The notes beneath the pieces were generated by a model. It did no database searches and was not told the origin of the DNA. It saw only the letters and a program-made list of their open reading frames with translations. A stretch of 64,000 nucleotides of DNA from Acidobacteriota bacterium. GTDB lineage: Bacteria > Acidobacteriota > Thermoanaerobaculia > UBA5066. The translations under genes and the position numbers were made by a program. The stretch lies in assembly GCA_029781975.1 (NCBI GenBank), contig JAKOVQ010000010.1, positions 170,375-234,374 of the forward strand. The letters run 5' to 3'. Shown piece by piece: positions 9,380 to 18,863 of this stretch; the stretch's first letter is position 1, and every line of letters starts with the position of its first letter.

Positions 9380-10171
9380 TCACTTCGCCCCGGCGGCCTT
9401 CAGGAGCTTGATGATCTCCTCGAGGTCGCCGTTCCTGGCCAGCTTCAGGGGCGTCTCCCCCGACTTCGTCCGGGCGTTCGGGTTCGCCTTGAGCGAGAGG
9501 AGGAGCTTCACCATCCCCTCGTCCCCGGTCTGGATCGCCGACATCAGGGCCGTCTGGCCGACGTTCCCCGTCTTGCTGCCGTAGTTCACGTTCGAGCCGT
9601 GCGCGACGAGGGCGCGGACCGCCGGCTCGCTCTTGGCGGAGACCGCGAACATCAGCGGCGTCAGGCCGTACATCTCGGCGTTCGGGTCGGCCTTCGCCCC
9701 GGCGAGGAGCTCGATCATCCCGACGTTCCCCGCCGCGGCGGCCTTGTGGAGCGCCGTGAACTGGCGGGCGTCCTTGACGTTCACCTTCGCCCCCTTCGCG
9801 AGGAGCTTCTTCGCCAGCTCGAGGCGGTCGCGGTTCACGGCGTAGTGGAGGGGCGTCTCGCCGTTGTCGCTGTCCTTCGCGTTCACGTCCGCCCCGGCGG
9901 CGACGAGGACGTCGAAGATCTCGTCCTGCCCCTCCCAGCACGCCTTCATCAGCGGCGTGATCTTGTGCTCCCCGTACTCGATCCAGGTGTCCGCCTTGTT
10001 CCCGGCGGCGAGGAGCTCCTTCACCTTGTCGACGTCCCCCCGCTCGATCGCCACGGCGAACTGGGCGTCGACCGTCAGCTCGTCGGCGAGAAGCCGGGAG
10101 GAAGCCGGGTCCGGGGACGGGACGAGGGCCATTCCTCCGGCGAGGAGGAGTACCGCAGCGATTCGTCGCAT
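9380..10171 (-). CDS. Exported ankyrin-repeat protein
   Basis: Signal peptide; about six ankyrin repeats (AGADVNAKDSDNGETPLHYAVNRDRLELAKKLLAKGAKVNVKDARQFTALHKAA). Confidence 0.88.
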   Translation of the reverse strand: MRRIAAVLLLAGGMALVPSPDPASSRLLADELTVDAQFAVAIERGDVDKVKELLAAGNKADTWIEYGEHKITPLMKACWEGQDEIFDVLVAAGADVNAKDSDNGETPLHYAVNRDRLELAKKLLAKGAKVNVKDARQFTALHKAAAAGNVGMIELLAGAKADPNAEMYGLTPLMFAVSAKSEPAVRALVAHGSNVNYGSKTGNVGQTALMSAIQTGDEGMVKLLLSLKANPNARTKSGETPLKLARNGDLEEIIKLLKAAGAK

Positions 10172-10232
10172 GAACGACCTCCGTGCGCTCGGCGCGCCGC
10201 CTCAGGCTAGCAGATGCCGGAAGGGAAGGCTG

Positions 10233-10868
10233 TCAGGGGAAGCGAAAGAGCTCCGGCCACCACGCCTCGGCCCGCAGGTGGCGGAGGAGCTCCCCCGCGA
10301 GGGGGAGGAGCGCCCACCGGGCCGCCCGGCGGGCCTCGAGGGCGAGGCCGTCGAGCCTCACGGGGACGACGGCCGGCGACCGGAAGAGGGAGGGGCGCGG
10401 GACGAAGCGGGGGACCCGCCGGGCGTAGTCCTGCCAGGCGGCGCCGTGGCGCGCGGCGAGGAAGCGCTCCTCCGAGGGGACGGTGGCGCCCGCGTAGAGC
10501 GCCGCCGCGACAGCCACCGCCGCGGCGAAGGTGAGGCTGGGGAGGAAGAGGGCGACCGAGAGCGCCAGGAGGAAGGACCCGAGGTAGAGCGGGTTCCGGC
10601 AGACGGAGTAGGGCCCGTCGGTCACCAGCTCCGCGACCTTCCGCCCGCCAACGTAGAGGGTCGCCCAGAAGCGGAGGGCCGCGCCGGCGCCGAACGCGGC
10701 CCAGGCGAGGGCGCGGAACCCCAGCGCGGCGAGCGAGCCGTCGGGAAACGGGGGGGGCGACAGGAGCGCGAGGGCCCCCGCCGGGACGAGGAGGGCCGCC
10801 CCGAAGGCGGTCCTCAGGTCGAAGCCGCGCCCCTCGCGCGCCGGCCGGGGACCGGCCTCGTCAGCCAC
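10233..10868 (-). CDS. Isoprenylcysteine carboxyl methyltransferase-like membrane protein
   Basis: Multi-pass hydrophobic protein with GPYSVCRNPLYLGSFLLALSVALF and C-terminal EERFLAARHGAAWQDYARRVPRFVP signature. Confidence 0.85.
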   Translation of the reverse strand: MADEAGPRPAREGRGFDLRTAFGAALLVPAGALALLSPPPFPDGSLAALGFRALAWAAFGAGAALRFWATLYVGGRKVAELVTDGPYSVCRNPLYLGSFLLALSVALFLPSLTFAAAVAVAAALYAGATVPSEERFLAARHGAAWQDYARRVPRFVPRPSLFRSPAVVPVRLDGLALEARRAARWALLPLAGELLRHLRAEAWWPELFRFP

Positions 10869-11499
10869 GGGCCACCCGGGACGTCGCGGCGTGGAGGAGC
10901 CGCTCCCCGCCCCGGACGACCCCCTCGAACGGGAGCGGCGTCCGGAGGACCGCCTCGTCGCCCGGCGTCACGAGGTGCGGGGCGAGCCGCTCCTTCAGCC
11001 GGGCTGCGAAGCGGGCGTCGTAGCGCCCGGCGAGGGAGAGGAGGGGCCGCGCGGCCGGGAGGAGGAGCCGGGGGATCACGAACGAGGCCCCGAAGTCGAC
11101 GAGGGCGGCGTCCCCCTCGCCGGTCACGAGCGCGTTCCTCATCACGTCGCCGTGGAGGACCCCGCGCTCCCTCAGCCTCTCGAGGAGGGCGAGGAGGCTC
11201 GAGAAGAAGCGTTGCTCGAGCGCCCCGCGGGCCTCGGCCGCCGGGCGCGCGTCGAGGAGCGAGAGGACGAGCCCGTCCGGAAGCCGCCGCTCGAGGAGGC
11301 GGGGGACGCCGGCGACCCCGGCCAGCCGCCGGTAGGCGACCGCCTCGCGGTGGGCCATCAGGAAGCCGGCGGTCCACCGGAAGAGGCGGCTCGAGGCCGA
11401 GAAGTCCTTCTCCACGACCCGCTCCGCCCCCCGCGTCCCGACGCGGAGGGCCGCGCGACCCGCCCCCCCGCTCCTCGCGAACCCGAGCTGCTCCCCCAC
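10861..11499 (-). CDS. Small LPS-kinase/RIO-like protein kinase-fold protein
   Basis: LRERGVLHGDVMRNALV (HxDxxxxN-like catalytic loop) and ALVDFGAS (DFG); 8-nt overlap with the downstream methyltransferase gene. Confidence 0.75.
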   Translation of the reverse strand: MGEQLGFARSGGAGRAALRVGTRGAERVVEKDFSASSRLFRWTAGFLMAHREAVAYRRLAGVAGVPRLLERRLPDGLVLSLLDARPAAEARGALEQRFFSSLLALLERLRERGVLHGDVMRNALVTGEGDAALVDFGASFVIPRLLLPAARPLLSLAGRYDARFAARLKERLAPHLVTPGDEAVLRTPLPFEGVVRGGERLLHAATSRVARG

Positions 11500-11527
11500 G
11501 CCGGGCGAGGATAGCCCGCGCCGCCCC

Positions 11528-12553
11528 TCAGCCGACCGAGAGGAGCCCCGCGCGGACGGCGCCGAGGCCGACCGTGGCCACCGCGAGCCAGAGGAGGAGG
11601 CCCATCAGGAACGGGCGGAGGCCGACGGCACGGAGGGCCTCGCGGCTGAGCCCCGCGCCGATGAGGAAGAGCGTCAGGACGAGGAGCCGCCGGGCGCCGA
11701 ACGCGAGGGCGTGGCCGGCCCCCCGGAGGGCCGGCACCCACGTCACCAGGGCGGCCACGGCGAGGAAGCCGGCGATGAACCAGGGGCGCTTCGCGGGGAG
11801 GGCGTCGGGTGCGGCCCCCTTCCGCCGCGCGGCCAGCGCCCCGAGGACGAGCGTGAGCGGGACGATCCAGAGGGCGCGCGCGAGCTTCACGGTCGTCGCC
11901 ACCTCCAGAGCGCGACGGCCATACGCCATCCCCGCCCCGACCACGGAGCTGGTGTCGTGGATGGCGAGCGCCGACCAGAGGCCGAAGGCGTCCTGGCCGA
12001 GCCCGACCGCGTGGCCGAGCGGCGGGAAGAGGACGAGCGCCGCCGCGTTCAGGAGGAAGACCGTCGCCAGCGCCACGGAGACCTGGTGCTCGCGGGCGCG
12101 GATCACCGGGGCGGCCGCGGCGATGGCGCTGCCGCCGCAGACGGCCGTCCCCACCGCGATCAGGAGACCCGCGTCGCCGTCGACCCGGAGGACCCTGACG
12201 AGGAGCGCCCCGAGCGCGAGGACCAGCGCCAGGCTGACGGCGGTGTAGCCGAGGCCGTGAAGGCCCGCCCGCGCCACCGTCCTGAGGTCCATGTCGGCGC
12301 CGAGGCCCACCACCGCGAGCGGCAGGAGGAGGTGCGTGAGGGCGCGGGTCCTCTCCTGGAAGGGATTGCCGAGGAGGAGCGCGAGCGCGGCGCCCCCCAC
12401 CAGCGCGACCCCGGCGGGGGCGACGGGGCTCAGCGCAACGGCGCCGCCGAGGAGGAGGAGAAGGGTCGGCGCGAGGCGCGAGCGGGGATGGGAGAGGGGA
12501 CGGGAGAGAGGGCGGGAGTGGGGATGGGAGTCGGGGCGGGTGGTGTCGGGCAC
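11528..12553 (-). CDS. YeiH/UPF0324-family putative sulfate exporter
   Basis: About 10 TM helices; AVGTAVCGGSAIAAAAPVIRA and WSALAIHDTSSVVGAGMAYG family motifs. Confidence 0.88.
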   Translation of the reverse strand: MPDTTRPDSHPHSRPLSRPLSHPRSRLAPTLLLLLGGAVALSPVAPAGVALVGGAALALLLGNPFQERTRALTHLLLPLAVVGLGADMDLRTVARAGLHGLGYTAVSLALVLALGALLVRVLRVDGDAGLLIAVGTAVCGGSAIAAAAPVIRAREHQVSVALATVFLLNAAALVLFPPLGHAVGLGQDAFGLWSALAIHDTSSVVGAGMAYGRRALEVATTVKLARALWIVPLTLVLGALAARRKGAAPDALPAKRPWFIAGFLAVAALVTWVPALRGAGHALAFGARRLLVLTLFLIGAGLSREALRAVGLRPFLMGLLLWLAVATVGLGAVRAGLLSVG

Positions 12554-12633
12554 GGGCGGAAGGGTAGGGAATGGGGATCGCGGAAGCTAATACCAAATTA
12601 GAATCTTGCATCAGTTCCCGTGATGGAGCGCCC

Positions 12634-13548
12634 ATGGCACGAACCCCGACCGTCGACCCCCGCAAGCTCGAGACCTTCCTCGTCGTCGCGCAGGCAGGCC
12701 AGGTGTCGGCCGCGGCCCGCCTCCTCAACCTCTCGCAGCCGGCGGTCACGGCGCAGATCCGCCAGCTCGAGGCCGGGCTCGGCCGCCCGCTCTTCGTCCG
12801 CCACGCGGGCGGCGTCCGGCTGACCGAGGGAGGGCGCCTCCTCCTCGACTACGCCCGCAGGCTCCACTCCCTCCTCGAGGAGGCCGGCGAGCGCGTGGCC
12901 GGAGCGGCCCCTCCCCGCGGCTCGCTCGTCCTCGGAGCCAGCACGACCGCAGCCGCCTACGTCCTCCCCCCCGTCCTCCACTCCTTCCTCGGCGGCCACC
13001 GCCTGGCGGGGCTGAGGCTCGACGTGGGGAACACCGACGAGGTCCTCGACCGGGTGCGGCGCGGCCGGCTCCCCCTCGGCCTCGTCGAGGGGCTGACGCG
13101 GGCGCCGGGGCTCTCGCTCGAGCCCTACCTCGCCGACGAGCTGGTCGCGGTCCGCTCCGCTCACCCGCCGGCGAGCCTCGCCGCCGTCCGCTCCGCCCGG
13201 GACCTGGCGTCCGTGCCGCTCCTCTGGCGCGAGGCGGGATCGGGGACCCGCGCGGTCGTGGAGCGGGCCCTCCGCCGGGTCCACCCCGGTCTCGCCCCGC
13301 GCGACGGCGACCTGGTGCTCGGCGACACCGAGGCGATCAAGGCGTGCGCCGCCCTGGGGCTGGGGATCGGCTTCCTCTCGCGCTGGACCATTCAGTCCGA
13401 GCTGGGGAGGAACCTGCAGGTCGTCCCGCTCCCCGACCTCTCGATCCCGCGGACGTTCTCGTGGGCCCTCCCCTCCGGCGGCCTCTCGGGCCCCGCCGCC
13501 GCCTTCCTCCGCCACGCGCGGCTCCACCCGCCCGCTCTCAGGCGCTGA
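12634..13548 (+). CDS. LysR-family transcriptional regulator
   Basis: N-terminal HTH LETFLVVAQAGQVSAAARLLNLSQPAVTAQIRQLEAGLGRPLF; divergent from the YeiH-like gene. Confidence 0.93.
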   Translation: MARTPTVDPRKLETFLVVAQAGQVSAAARLLNLSQPAVTAQIRQLEAGLGRPLFVRHAGGVRLTEGGRLLLDYARRLHSLLEEAGERVAGAAPPRGSLVLGASTTAAAYVLPPVLHSFLGGHRLAGLRLDVGNTDEVLDRVRRGRLPLGLVEGLTRAPGLSLEPYLADELVAVRSAHPPASLAAVRSARDLASVPLLWREAGSGTRAVVERALRRVHPGLAPRDGDLVLGDTEAIKACAALGLGIGFLSRWTIQSELGRNLQVVPLPDLSIPRTFSWALPSGGLSGPAAAFLRHARLHPPALRR

Positions 13549-13574
13549 TCGGGCTTCGCGAGCCGGAGGTCCGC

Positions 13575-14432
13575 TCAGCGCGCTCGGGCCAGCTTCTCGA
13601 CCGCGACAGGGACCGCGGCGTCGAGGAGGTAGCCGGGAAAGCGGGCGCGGAGCGCGGCCTCGGCCGCCTCCGGCCCCCGTCCCTCGCGAGCCGCCCGGGC
13701 GACCGCGGTCTCCGCCGCCTCGAGCCACTCGAGCTGGGCCTCGACCACGTCGCGCCCCCCCGGTGCCCCGTGGCCGGGGACGAAGGTGGCGGCGCCGGAT
13801 GCGAGGAGGGCGGCGAGCGCGGCCTTCCAGCCGGCCACGTCACCGTCCTCGAGGTTCGCGTGGTAGCCGTGGAAGACGACGTCGCCCGTCGCGACGATCC
13901 CGAGGTCGGGGAGGAGGACGACGAGGTCGCCCGGCGTGTGGGCCGGGCCTGCGGGCCGGACCTCCACCCCGACCCCGCCCACGTCGAGCGAGCGAGCGCC
14001 CCCCGAACGGACGAGGAGGGTCGGCGCGACGGGCACGGCGTCGGCGAAGAGGAACGCGAGGGCCGGGTCCGATCGGCGCGCCTCGATCAGCGTCGCGTGC
14101 TCGGCCGCCATCCGCGCCGCCGCCGCCTCGTGCGCCACGAAGGCCGCCCCCTGCGCCGTGAAGACCGACGCCCCGAGGACGTGGTCCGTGTGGTGGTGCG
14201 TCGAGACGACCCAGGTCACCGGGCCGGCGGCGCGCGCCTCGACGAGCTCGGCGAGCCTGTGCGCCCAGGCCGGCGCGATGAACGGGTCGACCACGAGGAC
14301 CGCACCGTCGCCGAAGACGACCGTCGCGTTCGTGCCGTAGCTGGTCGCCGGCGTGTCGCCCCCGGGGCTGAAGACCGAGACCCGGCCGGAGAGCCGCACC
14401 TCGCGGAGGGGCGCGGAGAGGTCGTTGCTCAT
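13575..14432 (-). CDS. MBL-fold metallo-hydrolase
   Basis: STHHHTDHVLG (HxHxDH) motif, FVPGHGAPGG; start at MSNDLSAP, 14432. Confidence 0.9.
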   Translation of the reverse strand: MSNDLSAPLREVRLSGRVSVFSPGGDTPATSYGTNATVVFGDGAVLVVDPFIAPAWAHRLAELVEARAAGPVTWVVSTHHHTDHVLGASVFTAQGAAFVAHEAAAARMAAEHATLIEARRSDPALAFLFADAVPVAPTLLVRSGGARSLDVGGVGVEVRPAGPAHTPGDLVVLLPDLGIVATGDVVFHGYHANLEDGDVAGWKAALAALLASGAATFVPGHGAPGGRDVVEAQLEWLEAAETAVARAAREGRGPEAAEAALRARFPGYLLDAAVPVAVEKLARAR

Positions 14433-14520
14433 GCGAGGGGCGATGGTACGCCGCACCCGCCGGCGACCGGCGACCCCGGCCGGGCTGGAACGTCGGGCGG
14501 ACCGGAGGCATCCTCGCGCC

Positions 14521-15459
14521 ATGCGCAGGCTGGCCGTCGTCCACCACCGCCACCCCGAGTGGGTCGCCGCCATCCGGGAGGCCGAGCCGCGGCTCGACGT
14601 CCGTGGCTGGCACCCCGCGGAGCCCCTCGACGATCCCTGGCTCGCCGAGGCCGAGGCGCTCTTCGTCTGGAAGCTCCCGACGGGGCTGCTCGCGCGGATG
14701 CCCCGGCTCGGCTGGATCCAGTGCTCCGGGGCGGGCGTCGACCACCTCGTGGCCGACCCGTCGATCCCGGCCGAGGTCCCGATCACCCGCGCGGACGGGC
14801 AGTTCGGCTTCTGGATGGCGCGCTACGTCGTCTTCCACCTCCTCGCCGAGGCGCAGAGGCCCGAGGAGTGCGCGGCGGCCCAGCGGGAGCGGCGCTGGGA
14901 AGGCCGCCTCCTCCCCGAGGACCTCGGGGGGAAGCGCGCCCTCGTCTTCGGCCTCGGCCGGATCGGCCGCCAGATCGCGCGGGCCCTGCGCGAGCTCGGC
15001 CTCGAGGTCCACGGCTTCGTCCGCGACGCGCGTGGCGACCCGGAGTTCCCGCTCCACCCGGCCGCCGCGCTCGGGGAGTGGCTCCCCTCCGCCCGCCTCC
15101 TCGTCCTCTCCGCCCCGCTCACGGCCGCGACGCGCGGGGTGGTGGACGCCGGGCTCCTCGCCCGCGGCCACGCCGGCCTGACGCTGGTCAACGTCGCGCG
15201 CGGCAGACTCGTCGTCGAGGCGGACCTCGTGGCGGCGCTCGACGCCGGAAAGCTCCGCCGCGCCGTCCTCGACGTCTTCGCCCGCGAGCCCCTCCCCGCG
15301 GACTCGCCGCTCTGGAGCCACCCGCGGGTCGTGGTGACGCCCCACCACTCGGGGCCCTCCACGCCGCGCGCGATGGTCCCCGACATCCTCGACAACCTGA
15401 GGCGCTACGCCGACGGCCTCCCGGTCAGGGAGGCCGTCGACCGCTCGCGGGGCTACTGA
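14521..15459 (+). CDS. D-2-hydroxyacid dehydrogenase (NAD-binding)
   Basis: ALVFGLGRIGRQIARALRELGLEVHGF Rossmann motif; LVNVARGRLVVEADLVAALDAGKLRRAVLDVFAREPLP signature. Confidence 0.93.
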   Translation: MRRLAVVHHRHPEWVAAIREAEPRLDVRGWHPAEPLDDPWLAEAEALFVWKLPTGLLARMPRLGWIQCSGAGVDHLVADPSIPAEVPITRADGQFGFWMARYVVFHLLAEAQRPEECAAAQRERRWEGRLLPEDLGGKRALVFGLGRIGRQIARALRELGLEVHGFVRDARGDPEFPLHPAAALGEWLPSARLLVLSAPLTAATRGVVDAGLLARGHAGLTLVNVARGRLVVEADLVAALDAGKLRRAVLDVFAREPLPADSPLWSHPRVVVTPHHSGPSTPRAMVPDILDNLRRYADGLPVREAVDRSRGY

Positions 15460-15469
15460 GGCGGCGGCC

Positions 15470-17557
15470 TCAGCGCAGCATCATCCAGAGGTAGGCGTAC
15501 TGGAGCGCCGTGACCTTCGCCGTCTGCTTGTTGACGGCGCCGCTCCCGTGACCGCCCTCGGTGTTCTCGAAGTAGTAGACGGGGTGCCCCTGCGCCTCCA
15601 TCTTCGCGACCATCTTCCGCGCGTGGGCCGGGTGGACCCGGTCGTCGCGCGTGTTCGTCCAGTAGAAGGGCGTGGGGTACTTCACCTCCGGCTTCAGGAG
15701 CTCGTAGGGCGACCACGTCCTGATGTACGCCCAGTCCTCGGGCTTGTCCGGGTCGCCGTACTCGGCCATCCAGCTCGCGCCGGCGAGGAGGTGGCTGAAG
15801 CGGCGCATGTCGGCGAGCGGCACCTGCGCCACGACCGCGTGGAAGAGCTCCGGGTAGAGCGTGAAGGTCCCCCCGACGAGGAGGCCGCCCTGCGATCCCC
15901 CCATGATCCCGAGGTGGCGCGGCGAGGTGATCTTCCGCGCGATCAGGTCCCTCGCGACCGCGGCGAAGTCCTGGAAGTTCCTGATGTGATGCTGCTTGAC
16001 GGCCGCCTGGTGCCACGCGGGGCCGAACTCCCCGCCGCCGCGGATGTTCGCCTGGACGTACACCCCGCCACGGGCGAGCCAGGCCGCCCCGAGGGTGCCG
16101 CTGTACCGCGGCACCTCCGACACCTCGAAGCCGCCGTACCCGTAGAGGAGCGTCGGGGCATTCCCGTCCGCCTTGAAGCCCTTCGGCGTCACGACGAAGT
16201 ACGGGATCTTCGTGCCGTCCTCCGACGTCGCCTCGAGCTGCTCCGTCCTCATGCCGCCCGTGTCGAAGAAGGCCGGCATCGACTTGACCTTCGCGGGGGC
16301 GGCGCCGTCCTCGACGAGCCAGAGCGAGGAGGGGGTCGTGAAGTCCTGGTAGGTGAAGAAGAACGTCTCCGTCAGGTCGCTCGCCGCCGAGATCGACGCC
16401 GTCCCGTCCCCCGGCGTCGGGACCGGGGAGCGCTTCCACGCGGTCCCGTCGAGCGAGAGCGCGGTGATCCGGGTCCGGACGTTGTCGAGCGTCCGGACGA
16501 GGACGCGGTCGCGCGTCCTCTCGACGCTTGCCAGGGAGACGCGGTCGGTCGGCTCGAAGAGGACGTCCATCTTCCTGACGCCGCGCAGGAGGTCGTCCAC
16601 GGGAGTCGCGAGGAGGGAGCCCGCGCGGTAGGTCGTGCCGCCGACCGTCCAGTCGGTCCTCAGGGAGAAGACGAGCCGGTCGCGGAAGAAGCCGCGAGGC
16701 TGCGCGTCCTCGGGGATGTCCAGCCTGACGAGGCGGTCGCCCAGGACGAGGTACATCTCCTGCCGGTAGAAGGCGGGGACCCGCGTGACCACGTCGTACC
16801 GCCCGTCGCTCAGGATCTCGCTCGAGCCGCTCGAGGCGACGTCCCCGGCCTTCCCCTCGAAGACCGTCCGGGCCGCCGAGAGCGGCGTCCCCCGCTTCCA
16901 GAGCTTGACGACGCGCGGGTAGCCGGAGGAGGTGAGCGACCCGGGGCCGAAGTCGGTCCCGACCCAGAGGGTGTCGTCGTCGCGCCACGCGACGCTCGAC
17001 TTCGCCTCCGGGAGGGAGAAGCCCCCGGGGACGAACTCCTTCGTCCTCGTGTCGAACTCGCGCTCGACGGAGGCGTCCGAGCCCCCCGGCGAGAGGCTGA
17101 TCATGCAGCGGACGTAGCCGGGCGCCAGGCAGGTCGCGCCGTGGAAGACCCAGGCCTTCCCCTCCGCCTTCGCGAGCGCGTCGACGTCGAGGACGGTCTC
17201 CCACTTCGGGTCGGGCGTCCTGTACGAGGCGAGCGAGGTCCGGCGCCAGATGCCCCGCTCGTGCGCGTCGTCCCGCCAGAAGTTGTAGACGGTCTCGCCG
17301 AGGAGCTCGGGCGACGGGATCTTCTCCTTCGAGTCGAGGATCTGGAGCGTCCGCTCGTAGATCGGCCTGTACTCCTTGCGGGCCTCGAGCACCCGGGTCG
17401 TCTTCTCGTCGTGCTGCTTCACCCAGGCCATCGCCTTCTCGCCGTGGACGTCCTCGAGCCAGCGGAAGGGATCGTCCGGGGCTTGCTGCGCCGCCGCGGA
17501 TCCCGCGAGGAGAAGCGCCAGCGCCGCCGTGGACAGGGTGCCGAGTCGAGCCTTCAT
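15470..17557 (-). CDS. Prolyl oligopeptidase-family serine peptidase (S9)
   Basis: DDPFRWLEDVHGEKAMAWVKQHDEKT N-terminus; catalytic GIMGGSQGGLLVGG; signal peptide ending AQQAP. Confidence 0.95.
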   Translation of the reverse strand: MKARLGTLSTAALALLLAGSAAAQQAPDDPFRWLEDVHGEKAMAWVKQHDEKTTRVLEARKEYRPIYERTLQILDSKEKIPSPELLGETVYNFWRDDAHERGIWRRTSLASYRTPDPKWETVLDVDALAKAEGKAWVFHGATCLAPGYVRCMISLSPGGSDASVEREFDTRTKEFVPGGFSLPEAKSSVAWRDDDTLWVGTDFGPGSLTSSGYPRVVKLWKRGTPLSAARTVFEGKAGDVASSGSSEILSDGRYDVVTRVPAFYRQEMYLVLGDRLVRLDIPEDAQPRGFFRDRLVFSLRTDWTVGGTTYRAGSLLATPVDDLLRGVRKMDVLFEPTDRVSLASVERTRDRVLVRTLDNVRTRITALSLDGTAWKRSPVPTPGDGTASISAASDLTETFFFTYQDFTTPSSLWLVEDGAAPAKVKSMPAFFDTGGMRTEQLEATSEDGTKIPYFVVTPKGFKADGNAPTLLYGYGGFEVSEVPRYSGTLGAAWLARGGVYVQANIRGGGEFGPAWHQAAVKQHHIRNFQDFAAVARDLIARKITSPRHLGIMGGSQGGLLVGGTFTLYPELFHAVVAQVPLADMRRFSHLLAGASWMAEYGDPDKPEDWAYIRTWSPYELLKPEVKYPTPFYWTNTRDDRVHPAHARKMVAKMEAQGHPVYYFENTEGGHGSGAVNKQTAKVTALQYAYLWMMLR

Positions 17558-17639
17558 GCCCACCTCCGTTCGAGCTCCGATGATAGGTCCGGCCATGGTC
17601 CCCGCGCGCCCCGCGGGAGGGCCGGGCGCGGGGAGGCGC

Positions 17640-18296
17640 TCACCAGGGCATGCCGTAGAGCCCCTTGACGAGGATCCAGGCCGAGAGCCCCACCAGAAGC
17701 CCCCCGCTCGCCAGCCGGACGAGGAGCGGCCGGGTCCTGAGGACCGCCGTCTTCTCGCGGAAGAGCTGGGAGGCGTACGCCGCGACCAGCATCGGGAGGC
17801 CGAACCCCAGGCTGTAGAAGAGGAGCAGCGTCACGCCGTCGGCCAGCCTGGCCCGCGCCGCGACCATCCCCAGGATCGCGCTGAGGAACGGGCCGACGCA
17901 GGGGATCCAGACGAGGCCGAGCGAGGCCCCGAGGACCGCGCCCGAGAGGAGGCCTTTGCGCCGCTCGGCGGCGAGCCCCACCTGCAGGCGCTTGAAGGGG
18001 TTCACGTCCAGGAGGAGCAGGATGCCGATGACGCCGATGAGGATGGCGACCGGCTTCTCCAGGCGGACGAGAAGCGGTCCGACCACGGAGCCGAAGAGCG
18101 AGGAGAGGACCCCCATCAGGACGAAGGTGGACATCAGCCCGGCCACGATCGCGACCGGCCGGAGCCTGTGCTCTCCCGGCTGCCCGGCCATGACGATCGG
18201 CAGGACGGGGAGGACGCACGGGGAGGCGATGCTGAGGAGGCCCGCTCCGACGGCGAACAGCGCGTTCGCCAGGCTGAAGCCCGTCAGGCTGTCCAC
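17640..18296 (-). CDS. CcdA-family cytochrome c biogenesis / thiol-disulfide membrane protein
   Basis: LLSIASPCVLPVLPIV and LGLVWIPCVGPFLSAILG, both with the conserved Cys; about 6 TM helices. Confidence 0.9.
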   Translation of the reverse strand: MDSLTGFSLANALFAVGAGLLSIASPCVLPVLPIVMAGQPGEHRLRPVAIVAGLMSTFVLMGVLSSLFGSVVGPLLVRLEKPVAILIGVIGILLLLDVNPFKRLQVGLAAERRKGLLSGAVLGASLGLVWIPCVGPFLSAILGMVAARARLADGVTLLLFYSLGFGLPMLVAAYASQLFREKTAVLRTRPLLVRLASGGLLVGLSAWILVKGLYGMPW

Positions 18297-18311
18297 GCGG
18301 GGTCCCCCGGC

Positions 18312-18713
18312 TCAGCGAGCCGTCCCGGAACGGATGCCAGCCAGGATCGTATCGGCGGACTGGATGCCGGGGGAGTAGCGATGGAGCTCCCTGCCGTCGG
18401 CGCCGACGAGGAGGAGGCTCGGGAGCGAGCGGATGCCGTACCGGTAGAAGAGCTCCCGGTCGGCGGGATCGGTGGTCTTCACGTAGCGAAGGGTCGCCAG
18501 CGGCTCCCACCGGGCGCGGCTCTCGGTCAGGATCTGGTCCTGCATCTGGCAGGGGCGCCCGTCCGGGTTCATGAAGAAGAGCAGGGCGGGCTTCGGCGCG
18601 GGCGCGGCCTTCCCCCTGGCCGGCTGGTCCGCGGCCCGAAGGGAAGAGCCTCCTGCCGCAACGAGGGCGACCAGGAGGACCGGGAGGGCGACGGCTCGGA
18701 CGAGCGATCTCAC
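18312..18713 (-). CDS. Thioredoxin-fold protein (exported)
   Basis: GTG start at 18713 with AAGGAG RBS; LLFFMNPDGRPCQMQDQIL and GIRSLPSLLLVGADGREL; adjacent to CcdA. Confidence 0.8.
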   Translation of the reverse strand: MRSLVRAVALPVLLVALVAAGGSSLRAADQPARGKAAPAPKPALLFFMNPDGRPCQMQDQILTESRARWEPLATLRYVKTTDPADRELFYRYGIRSLPSLLLVGADGRELHRYSPGIQSADTILAGIRSGTAR

Positions 18714-18863
18714 GTGCAGGGCTCCTTCGGGGACCGCGTCGCGGCGGCCCCCGCGTTGGCGACCCGCGAGGATAGAGAGTTCGATCCGGGGGGGCAAGGG
18801 CCGGCCCGGCGACGACGGCGATCCCGTCCTCCCACGGTACGATCGGCCCGACGAGGAGATCCC

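Noticed and set aside
9864-12248. 794-aa plus-strand ORF
   Set aside because: Runs antisense to several good genes (ankyrin, methyltransferase, kinase, YeiH) and is low-complexity Arg/Pro/Gly-rich.
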